From Bolinopsis microptera (Eukaryota > Ctenophora > Tentaculata > Lobata > Bolinopsidae): a DNA stretch of 60,000 nt. Positions 33,881 through 43,284 of the stretch are shown here, piece by piece. The number at the start of each line of letters is the position of its first letter. Position 1 is the stretch's first letter. A model generated the notes under the pieces. It made no database searches. It saw only the letters and a list, made by a program, of their open reading frames with translations, and was not told the origin of the DNA. Both the position numbers and the translations under genes were made by a program. The stretch lies in assembly GCF_026151205.1 (NCBI RefSeq), contig NC_087083.1, forward strand, positions 2,425,036 through 2,485,035, in the 5' to 3' direction.

Positions 33881-34451
33881 TACTGTACATATGTAATTCT
33901 GTGAATGTTTACTATACAAGCTTGATATAAACACAGCTATGATGGAGAACTGCAAACAGTAAACTTTTCCAACCCCCTCCTTTCTCATCTCTGAGCTAAT
34001 TGGAGTTAATAAACACAATTATAGTTTTCCAGCAATCTGAGGCTTCAGCCTCAGCCTTCTTTTATCCATATAGATATTCGTAGTCTCTAAAGTTTGTTTC
34101 ACACAATGAGGATGCGCTCTGCGCTCAAAATTTCGTAAACAAAATCTGCCAACTTTTTGTCTTGTGAACGTGGTTTCTTTGCATTTTTTGCAATTGCTAG
34201 CACTGTACCTTTTAGCCTAAGTTTAAAAGTACGTACCGTACAGCTATTTTTAAAGGTACGTACTGCACCTATTTCTCATCTTAGCAAATATGATCAGGGA
34301 GAAATTCAACATTGTCATGTCGAGGAAGCTATTGAGTATTTAATTTTGTATTGTCTGTTTCATCTTGTTTTGAGTTCTTTTGTTTCATAATTAATTTGTT
34401 ATCTAGCTATGTGTCAGTGGAGCTGCGATAACAACAATATTACATAACAAG

Positions 34452-35775
34452 ATGATATTGATAGGATTGGTGGTACTTCTTCTCTGCCCAAATATTTCTG
34501 AAGGTGGGCAATCTTGACAATCATCTTTCGTAAAATAATTAACGTACTTTATCGATCCTAATTTATAACATTGTGAGCCCAAATTATGACTGAAACTCTA
34601 AAAGAATTGTAGAAGTAACCGATTTCATTTTAGGTGAAGAAACTGGCAGCAAAACAAGTACTAGTTGGAAAAGTGTGACCAAGAAACACCCTATATACCA
34701 GTACATCCAAGCTGACCTGGACAAGTTTGACCTGCACTTAAAAACTTCAAGTGCTATGGGGAGTAGAGATGTGATTTTGGTAATGTTCCGTAATAAAGAA
34801 GGAAGGGAAGTAGGTGGTATTTCTATCATGTTCTATAATGATAATTATGTGCAATATGCTCTCTTGTATTGTCATGATTTGATTAATGTGCGTGAATTGA
34901 ATTTCCCGTCATATCTACCTATAGAAAGAGATAAGCATTGGGTAATAGAAAAAGAAGATTATAGAATCAAAATGCATTGTAACGGATTGCTGGTCCTAGA
35001 TCAAACAGTGTCCTACTTCTCCCCTCGGACATGTGATGAATCTACCTGGTAGGTATGATCAGAGCGAATACTGGGGGCAAAAAGTGAGCAGCATAATGTT
35101 TTCAATTGGAGAAAAAAGTGTCGACACTGCAACATACTATTATTACATAGATTCTGGTTAGTTATTGGGTGGTTATTTAGTTAATTGACAAATAATAATT
35201 CCTTAATTGCGACTTATCGATTGTAATTGAAGTTGGACGCCACCACTAAGTTATCATCAGTAAAAGTTCGTTTTCAATTTGGAAATTTATACGATTCATC
35301 AATGAACAAAGCTTAAATCAATCTTCTTTTTGTTTCAGAAAGTGATGAAAGCAAGACTAAGAGTAAAAAAATGTCTGCAACGACTATTGTCATTATAATC
35401 TTGGTTATATTATTCATTATCGTGGTCGGTGTTTATGTTTATCATGTTAAACGCAAGGATACAACTATACGAAATAATATGCAAGAGGAGCCAGTATGTT
35501 CAGCGCCGCCAGATGATATGCAAGATGAGCCAGTGTTTCCATACCAAACTCTGTCGAATGTTAGTCCCCCGAAATATGAAGAATCTGTTAGAGTGTATGG
35601 CGAAGAGAATGTACCAAGCTATGAAGACGTAATGGGTTATGATGGTGGTAATGGTGATGGTGGTGATGGTGATGGTGATGGTGGTGATGGTGATGGTGGT
35701 GATGGTGATGGTGATGGTGGTGATGGTGATGGTGGTGGTGATGGTGGTGGTGGTGGTGATGGTGGTGGTGACTGA
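34452..35775 (+). pseudogene. Three-exon single-pass surface protein, copy 1, disrupted by a 4-bp insertion
   Basis: Exon 1 (34452-34503) encodes the signal peptide MILIGLVVLLLCPNISE. Exon 2 (34634-35156) encodes a roughly 170-residue ectodomain with HWVIEKEDYRIKMHCNGLLV and a C...W pair. Exon 3 (35339-35775) encodes the membrane span TTIVIIILVILFIIVVGVYV, then a basic stop-transfer KRKD. Its cytoplasmic tail has PPKY (PPxY, WW-domain ligand type), several tyrosines (PYQTL, PSYEDVMGY) and a Gly/Asp repeat. Phases join. In exon 2 the codons after DESTW read TAG because of four extra bases at about 35049-35052 relative to copy 2, truncating the protein before the membrane span. AATAAA is at 35780. 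Function unknown; the ectodomain family is not recognised (a loose FAMeT-like resemblance only). Confidence 0.65.
35641..35772 (+). repeat. GGTGAT coding microsatellite
   Basis: Imperfect GGTGATGGT repeats encoding the Gly/Asp-rich C-terminus of copy 1. Length differs in copy 2 (40580-40650) and the partial copy (36555-36620), as expected for slippage. Confidence 0.85.
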
Positions 35776-35964
35776 TGAAAATAAATAAACAATTGCAATC
35801 CACGTTAACCTAAATACCTGTAATCGGATTTTTGTGAAGATGTGATTTTTAAAAAATTCCCAATTTGTTAAATACATTCTGGCGAATACTTGCAAACTTC
35901 TCCTAAGCTTATGAGTCGATTTGATTGTTACATTATCTAATTGATTTATAAACAAAGAATTATC

Positions 35965-36463
35965 CCTCCCTCCCTCCCTCCCTCCCTCCCTCCCTCCCTC
36001 CCTCCCTCCCTCCCTCCCTCCCTCCCTCCCTCCCTCCCTCCCTCCCTCCCTCCCTCCCTCCCTCCCTCCCTCCCTCCCTCCCTCCCTCCCTCCCTCCCTC
36101 CCTCCCTCCCTCCCTCCCTCCCTCCCTCCCTCCCTCCCTCCCTCCCTCCCTCCCTCCCTCCCTCCCTCCCTCCCTCCCTCCCTCCCTCCCTCCCTCCCTC
36201 CCTCCCTCCCTCCCTCCCTCCCTCCCTCCCTCCCTCCCTCCCTCCCTCCCTCCCTCCCTCCCTCCCTCCCTCCCTCCCTCCCTCCCTCCCTCCCTCCCTC
36301 CCTCCCTCCCTCCCTCCCTCCCTCCCTCCCTCCCTCCCTCCCTCCCTCCCTCCCTCCCTCCCTCCCTCCCTCCCTCCCTCCCTCCCTCCCTCCCTCCCTC
36401 CCTCCCTCCCTCCCTCCCTCCCTCCCTCCCTCCCTCCCTCCCTCTCTCCCTCCCTCCCTCCCT
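35965..36463. repeat. (CCCT)n array, about 125 units
   Basis: Almost pure, with one CTCT interruption near 36444. It starts about 190 bp after the stop codon of copy 1 and ends exactly where a partial third-exon duplicate begins. Confidence 0.97.
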
Positions 36464-36627
36464 GCCAGTGTTTCCATACCAAACTCTGTCGAAATATGAA
36501 GAATCCGTTAGAGCGTTTGGCAAAGAGAATGTACCAAGCTATGAAGACGTAATGGGTTATGGTGGTGGTTATGGTGATGGTGGTGATGGTGGTTATGATG
36601 ATGGTGGTGGTGGTGGTGGTGACTGAT
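36464..36627 (+). pseudogene. Partial duplicate of the surface-protein tail exon
   Basis: Starts mid-exon at CCAGTGTTTCCATACCAAAC and encodes FPYQTLSKYEESVRAFGKEN, then VPSYEDVMGY and a Gly/Asp repeat to TGA, followed by the same AATAAATAAACAATTGC trailer as copy 1. It lacks the signal peptide, ectodomain and membrane span, and the PPKY motif is deleted. The junction with the CCCT array suggests array-mediated recombination. Confidence 0.75.
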
Positions 36628-37857
36628 GAAAATAAATAAACAATTGCAATCCACGTTAGCCTAAATAAAGCCACCCCGTTATCGGATCTTTGTGAAGATT
36701 TGAATTTTTAAAGATTTACAATTTGCGATACATTTTTTTGTTGAATGTTTGCAAACTTCTCCTGAGCTAATGATCAGTACTCGTATTCATAGTCATACAT
36801 TTTTTTTGGTGTTGATTTACTGCTTTTTTGATAAGTTTCTTCAAGATTTGATTCTTAAATTAGCTATTTGATTAGTTTTTATTACTCAAATTAATTAAAT
36901 TAGAATTACTTTATGAAGTGACGTTATATCTGGTCACGTCTGAACAGTTGATACGTTTATAAAGACTGTGCAATTATTAGTTTAATTTGCATTGAATCAG
37001 TTTTGAAATTAGTTTTGTTTGTAGTTTTGTTTGTTGGGTACAACAGTGGATGGCGCGGCGGGCGATATGTTATTTCCAACTTAGTCTTAACTTAATGATA
37101 CAAATTGAAAAAAACTAAAACACTCATCAACTTCTGAATTAAGTGGAGGGCGATTTTTCATAATCAAAAGTGTTAGATAAAATTTAAATCATGATTAAAA
37201 ATTTAAACAATCAGCGATACCCCTCGACTTTTTAAAATTTACAGTTGAACACAAAAAGTGTTTATTCAAACTAACATATATGTATCAAAATCAATATGTT
37301 ATCATTCTGATTCCATCATAAATGCAGTGGCATAATACGCAATGTTTAGCAATGATAAGATTTGGAAAAACATGCACTACCAGAGAGTTTTAAAGGAAAT
37401 TAAAATCATTTAAAAAGCGCGACTGGTGAAATAATGTTGGCTGCAAATTGAGCGCTATGTTTAGGAACCAAACGTGTCTGACATTCATCTTCCGGCTCAG
37501 ACGGTTTGTTCTGTTTAGGAATGTGAGCTTTCCCATTGACCACCCTAGTGGAGGCGGGACTGGAATTGGAACTGCCGGCACAGGAGTAACCGGATACAGA
37601 AAATGCTTGATAACTTCGTCATTGCTAATTTGTTTTGCCTCATCTTTTCGGATCATATGAAAAATTTAATAATCTACCGTCTCTGAAAAAATTAGGCGTT
37701 CAGCATGTTCAGAGAAAACAATATAGGTGTTTTGATATTGAATGGGCGTGGTCTATAATATTCGAATTTTCAAATTTTTACGACGGAATCCTCGAACCAG
37801 TAAGTACAGTATAATATCTGCAAAGCAACAGCTCTCAAATATAAAACACGGCAGAGC
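36628..37857. other. No gene recognised
   Basis: AT-rich. A minus-strand open frame at 37390-37656 has a Pro/Val-rich stretch (PVTPVPAVPIPVPPP) but no recognised domain. The segment AGAAAATGCTTGATAACTTC (about 37598) also occurs in the MITE near 33640, so part of this block is probably an older relative of that element. Confidence 0.4.
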
Positions 37858-38080
37858 TATTAAGGCCAACGTATGCCCACTGACTTTTGGCTCACCCTGT
37901 AGTTTTACAATTAATTCTTTGATATGCGTACTAAAGAACGTCATAACATGTAAAAAAACGGTTGCCTTATACACCAGAAGGCAGAAGGCAGCTGTAATCC
38001 TAACGTTTGTATTTTTCACCGGTCGATTGAAGGGTCGATCGAACAAGCATTGAATTCATGAAATACTTAACATATTTAAT
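37858..38080 (+). repeat. MITE right end plus RptA 3' segment
   Basis: 37858-37906 matches the right inverted repeat of the 33.2-kb MITE. 37907-38080 matches RptA (CTTTGATATGCGTACTAAAG to CATTGAATTCATGAAATAC). The same order as at 33.7 kb shows that this junction was duplicated together with the downstream gene. Confidence 0.65.
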
Positions 38081-38866
38081 TCTGTGAATGTTTACTATAC
38101 AAGCTTGATATAAACACAGCTATGATTGAGAACTGCAAACACTAAACAGTAAACTTTTTCAACCCCCTCCTTTCTCATCTCTGAGCTAATTGGAGTTAAT
38201 AAACACAATTATAGTTTTCCAGCAAACTGAGGCTTCAGCCTCAGCCTTCTTTTATCCATAAGATATTCGTAGTCTCTAAAGTTTGTTTCACACAATGAGG
38301 ATGCGCTCAAAATCTCGTTAACAACATCTGCCAACTTTTTGTCTTGTGAACGTGGTTTTTTTTGCATTTTTTGCAATTGCAAGCACTGTACCTTTTAGCC
38401 TAAGTTTAAAAGTACGTACTGTACAGCTATTTTTAAAGGTACGTACCGTACCTATTTCTCAAATATGATCAGGGAGAAATTCAACATTGTCGAGGAAGCT
38501 ATTGAGTATTTAATTTTGTATTGTCAGTTTCATCTTGTTTTGAGTTCTTTTGTTTCATAATTAATTTGTTATCTAGCTATGTGTCAGTGGAGCTGCGATA
38601 ACAACAATATTACATAACAAAATGATATTGATAAGATTGGTGGTACTTCTTCTCTGCCCAAATATTTCTGAAGGTGGGCAATCTTGACAATCATCTTTCG
38701 TAAAATAATTAACGTACTTTATCGATCCTAATTTATAACATTGTGAGCCCAAATTATGACTGAAACTCTAAAAGAATTGTAGAAGTAACCGATTTCATTT
38801 TAGGTGAAGAAACTGGCAGCAAAACAAGTATAAGTTGGAAAAGTGTGACCAAGAAACACCCTATAT

Positions 38867-39588
38867 CCACCAGCGTGCGCTTTTTCGCATAGCGGGCTCT
38901 CACCAGCCCGCTGTCAAAGGGCCCGATATCTATACAGCCCGCTCATGATATAGCCCGCTAACAAGTGACATTTAATTTGTCCAGTAGCAATATAGCCCGG
39001 AGTTCTCTAAAATATTTTCAGTTTCTGTATCGTCTCCATGTGAAATTCCATAAGACAACAACTTACAAGTTACTTAGAACTACAGTTGAAACCGGTTTAA
39101 TTCATTTATAACGATGAATTCAATTGCAATAATCGTATAGTGAGCTAATTAGTGTAGTTTCTGTTTCTAAATTACCGTGCAGTGTCTGGGGAGGAAGGCC
39201 CAGGAATGCAGTGCCAGTATGTATCTCTTATCTAGCCAGCCCCTATATACGACACAGCCCTTTATGATTGGCTTACATTGAACACGTGACGTGTTACCAT
39301 GGTTACAACAATTAGTGGCGACCTTTTCTAGAGTTGACTTTTATACAAGCTGATCCATTGTTTATTTATAAAATTATATATTAACTGTAAAGCTCACGCT
39401 GGTGGATATAATCCACATCACCTCGACCCGCGGGCGGAAAAATCGTATAGCACTCGGGCCCGATGGGCCCTCCGTGCTATACGAAAATATGTCCTCCTCG
39501 GGCTAGCGCCCTCGGGGACATATGAAATATTGCACGCGCGTGCGCGTGCAATATTTTGTTCCGCCCGCGAGTCTCCGGTGATATGATT
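38867..39588. mobile_element. Rearranged cloverleaf-element insertion in exon 2 of copy 2
   Basis: The left part matches the reverse complement of about 21170-21340 (AGCGGGCTCTCACCAGCCCG). The right part matches the complete right inverted repeat (to CGAGTCTCCGGTGATATGAT). The left inverted repeat and the middle are missing, so it starts internally. The flank CACCCTATAT/ATACCAGTAC in copy 1 gives the empty site; the target is TATA-rich. Confidence 0.8.
39418..39588 (-). repeat. Terminal cloverleaf module in the exon insertion
   Basis: The same three hairpin arms as at 19841-20004, in inverse orientation and identical in the arms, including the 15-bp stem around TTGCACGCGCG and the GGGCCC pair. 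Confidence 0.8.
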
Positions 39589-40850
39589 ATATATACCAGT
39601 ACATTCCAGCTGACCTGGATAAGTTTGACTTCCACTTAAAAACTTCAAGTGCTATGGGGAGTAGAGATGTGATTTTGGTAATGTTCCGTAATAAAGAAGG
39701 AAGGGAAGTAGGTGGTATTTCTATCATGTTCTATAATGATAATTATGTGCAATATGCTCTCTTGTATTGTCATGATTTGATTAATGTGCGTGAATTGAAT
39801 TTCCCGTCATATCTACCTATAGAAAGAGATAAGCATTGGGTAATAGAAAAAGAAGGTTATAGAATCAAAATGCATTGTAACGGATTGCTGGTCCTAGATC
39901 AAACAGTGTCCTACTTCTCCCCTCGGACATGTGATGAATCTACCTGGTATGATCAGAGCGAATACTGGGGGCAAAAAGTGAGCAGCATAAAGTTCTCAAT
40001 TGGAGAAAAAAGTGTCGACACTGCAACATACTATTATTACATAGATTCTGGTTAGTTATTGGGTGGTTATTTAATTAATTGACAAATAATAATTCCTTAA
40101 TTGCGAGTCTGCTACTTATCGATTGTAATTAAAGTTGGACGCCACCACTAAGTTATCATCAGTAAAAGTTCGTTTTCAATTTGGAAATTTATACGATTCA
40201 TCAATGAACAAAGCTTAAATCAATCTTCTTTTTGTTTCAGAAAGTGATGAAAGCAAGACTAAGAGTAAAAAAATGTCTGCAACGACTATTGTCATTATAA
40301 TCTTGGTTATATTATTCATTATCGTGGTCGGTGTTTATGTTTATCATGTTAAACGCAAGGATACAACTATACGAAATAATATGCAAGAGGAGCCAGTGTA
40401 TTTAGCGCCGCCAAATAATATGCGAGAGGAGCCAGTGTATTCAGCGCCGCCAGATGATATGCAAGAGGAGCCAGTGTTTCCATACCAAACTCTGTCGAAT
40501 GTTAGTCCCCCGAAATATAAAGAATCTGTTAGAGTGTATGGCGAAGAAAATGTACCAAGCTATGAAGACGTAATGGGTTATGGTGGTGGTGATGGTGATG
40601 GTGGTGATGGTGGTTATGATGATGGTGGTGGTGGTGATGGTAGTGGTGGTTGATGAAAATAAATAAAAAATTGCAATCCACGTTAACCTAAATACGGCCA
40701 CCCTGTAATCGGATTTTTGTGAAGATGTGATTTTTTTAAGATTCCCAATTTGTTAAATACATTCTGGCGAATGCTTGCAAACTTCTCCTAAGCTTATGAT
40801 TCGATTTGATTGTTACATTATTTAATTGATTTATAAATAAAGAATTACCT

Positions 40851-41262
40851 CCCTCCCTCCCTCCCTCCCTCCCTCCCTCCCTCCCTCCCTCCCTCCCTCC
40901 CTCCCTCCCTCCCTCCCTCCCTCCCTCCCTCCCTCCCTCCCTCCCTCCCTCCCTCCCTCCCTCCCTCCCTCCCTCCCTCCCTCCCTCCCTCCCTCCCTCC
41001 CTCCCTCCCTCCCTCCCTCCCTCCCTCCCTCCCTCCCTCCCTCCCTCCCTCCCTCCCTCCCTCCCTCCCTCCCTCCCTCCCTCCCTCCCTCCCTCCCTCC
41101 CTCCCTCCCTCCCTCCCTCCCTCCCTCCCTCCCTCCCTCCCTCCCTCCCTCCCTCCCTCCCTCCCTCCCTCCCTCCCTCCCTCCCTCCCTCCCTCCCTCC
41201 CTCCCTCCCTCCCTCCCTCCCTCCCTCCCTCCCTCCCTCCCTCCCTCCCTCCCTCCCTCCCT
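40851..41262. repeat. (CCCT)n array, about 103 units
   Basis: Pure array starting about 200 bp after the stop codon of copy 2, matching the position of the array after copy 1, and running straight into an RptA copy. Confidence 0.97.
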
Positions 41263-41712
41263 TCAAATTTTGGACCGTTAGACTGTTAGAGTAATATAAT
41301 ATAATCTTTAATGATGTTATCAATAACATGATACCTTGAACTCTTGAAGTCTTGAATCGTGGATGACTAATCGTTTGGAACTCAAATATCAAGTTACATA
41401 GTCGTTGCCGATTCGTTTTGTTTGGTACCACAGTTTCAGTGCTACGGTCCAGCTTTCAAATACCAGTCTTTTAGTGATTAAGATCATATACACAAATATT
41501 AAGCAATTACCCGGACCCCAAAAATCTGCTTATAGTTTTGCAAATTATCTGATATGCGTACTAAAAAACGTCATTATATGCTAAAACTGTTGCCTTATAC
41601 AGCTGTATACACCAGCACTAGCTGCAGTAGGCTGCTATAATGCTCACGTTTATTATTATATGTGTTCACCGGTCGATTAAAATATTGAACAAGCACTGAA
41701 TTCATGAAATGC
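41263..41712 (+). repeat. RptA copy
   Basis: Contains GGACCGTTAGACTGTTAGAG, TTTGGTACCACAGTTTCAGT, CCCCAAAAATCTGCTTATAG and CACCGGTCGATTAAA. It is the empty-site reference for the MITE at 33.2 kb. Confidence 0.7.
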
Positions 41713-42080
41713 TTGTATGATTTTTCGATTGCCTAATTTTTTCCATCCACCATTTTGAAAAAATATAAAGTGGAAGGTTACGAATGGAGGTTTTTGCAGA
41801 AAAACGTGGATTTTGAAGATTGCGGTAGGTAGGTATGAATATGTCGTCAGTCCTTCGTTAGTAACCATGTCAACGGAAAAGCTGCGCGCGCGCACAAAAA
41901 TTAATCACTGATGCATTGTGCTTCCTACAGACGAGGGGTCTACTTAGGACTCTGCTCGCGTGACGTCACGTTAATGTAGATAAATGATCGCGCGACAAAA
42001 TTCAGTCTTTCTGCTAATTACACTTAAAGTTACGTTTCCATTCTTTTCAATTGCAATTTACGAACCTTTAATCTTAATTG

Positions 42081-42969
42081 ATGAAGTACAAGTTGTTAAT
42101 CATTTTATTTCTACTGGGATGTTCCACCGACTTGGCACCGGATAATATAATAAAATATGATATTTGTTTTGATGAGGTAAATGTTGCTGTTACAGGGTTT
42201 TTCTTGGAATGTTTTGATATGTTTTGTATGGTATTGTGTTACTTTGGAAACCAAGTACTATTGCCTACAATAGATTTTACCTCGAGGAGTTTGGTTAATG
42301 TGCAATATTACTTTTGTCATAATGTACACATTTGGTTATTATTCAATCGACTGACGTTCGTTTACAAGCACTCTGACTACGGTGTCAGCTCATTCTACAC
42401 CTTCACGAGAACATTCTTCGTGCGGGGAGCTTTAGCGGCTACTTCTGTCCTGGTTCTGCTGATGTTTGCGTCGTCGATGAACACTGGAGTCCTCGTAGGT
42501 TATGGTGAGTTCGTTTACGGTTGAAATTGCACGTCTGCTACCTGAAGTTTCGTTTCCTTGAGCTTTTCTGTGCTCGATTAGATTGGTTGTTGAAGATATC
42601 ATTGTATAATAAATAGCTAACATATTTATAGGTCGTCTGCTCTCTACACCCAGTCTGTGGACGGTTCTAATGAACCCTGAACAGCTTTTCGTGGTTGCCC
42701 TTCAACCACAGAACACCTTGGTTTTGGCTTCAGGACCTGTGTTGAGTGTTGAATTTTATTTGGAGTTTATTTATCAAAGTTGTTGCAACGTTAACATCAT
42801 GTCAACATTGAATTTAATTTATAATCTGGTTTTGACTCAATTAATTTATTTGACATCAACAGTTGAAGCTGTTAGCGCTCAGTTACAGAACCTCGAGGTT
42901 GCTGGCCTACTGCCATCTAGTCCTGCAATCCTCGTTCTTCAACTGCTCGTAAACGCCTACAGCTGGTGA
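42081..42969 (+). CDS. Hypothetical hydrophobic protein, two exons
   Basis: An open frame from an ATG at 42081 (MKYKLLIILFLLGCSTD, signal-like) runs to a donor at about 42503. An acceptor TTTATAG at about 42633 continues the frame (phase 1) to TGA at 42969. Two or more further hydrophobic segments are present (for example LAATSVLVLLMFASS). No family is recognised. It ends 28 bp before the ATG of the 2A-type peptide, so it may belong to the Helitron-class element or be chance open sequence. Confidence 0.25.
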
Positions 42970-42997
42970 CTTGTCTCCTTCTGTTGTTTGGTCCAGG

Positions 42998-43104
42998 ATG
43001 TGCCTAATACTATCAGGCGATGTGGAAACTAACCCGGGACCCGTACAGTTTAAGTGCAACACCGCCAGCTCCTCTCCTGAGAGTTCGTCTATACGGATAA
43101 GAAC
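42998..43104 (+). CDS. 2A-type ribosome-skipping peptide leader of the mobile element
   Basis: Encodes MCLILSGDVETNPGPVQFKC, containing the 2A core D(V/I)ExNPGP (43019-43042). 2A peptides make ribosomes release the upstream chain at the G-P junction. 2A-like sequences are known from the N-termini of some CR1/L2-type non-LTR retrotransposon proteins, which also carry an esterase-like domain. A donor GTGAGT follows at 43105 and an acceptor TTCAG precedes the long ORF at 43285. The phases (2 and 0) do not join cleanly, so either another exon or a frameshift lies between. Confidence 0.6.
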
Positions 43105-43284
43105 GTGAGTAATTAAATGTTATGATTTTACTATAATATGAGGAATATGTACACATTTTCTAGATTGTTGTACAGTAAACCCCAACAGATGTACAAGCAT
43201 TACAAGTAGTAGTACAACTTACACTTTATTTATGTTTGGGGGAGCTTTACATTACACGATTATTGACAAATCAATTTTGTTCAG

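Larger units (their letters stand above)
38622..40653 (+). pseudogene. Three-exon single-pass surface protein, copy 2, exon 2 split by a transposon
   Basis: Exon 1 (38622-38673) encodes signal peptide MILIRLVVLLLCPNISE. Exon 2 (38804-40050) is interrupted at about 38867-39588 by the cloverleaf element; its second part is open to GEKSVDTATYYYYIDSG. Exon 3 (40241-40653) encodes the same membrane span and tail as copy 1, with three rather than two repeats of the EEPVYxAPP unit, PPKY and PSYEDVMGY. It lacks the 4-bp insertion of copy 1, so apart from the transposon the ectodomain frame is intact. AATAAA at about 40658. It could be partly functional only if the insertion is spliced out, for which no clear sites were found. 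Confidence 0.65.
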
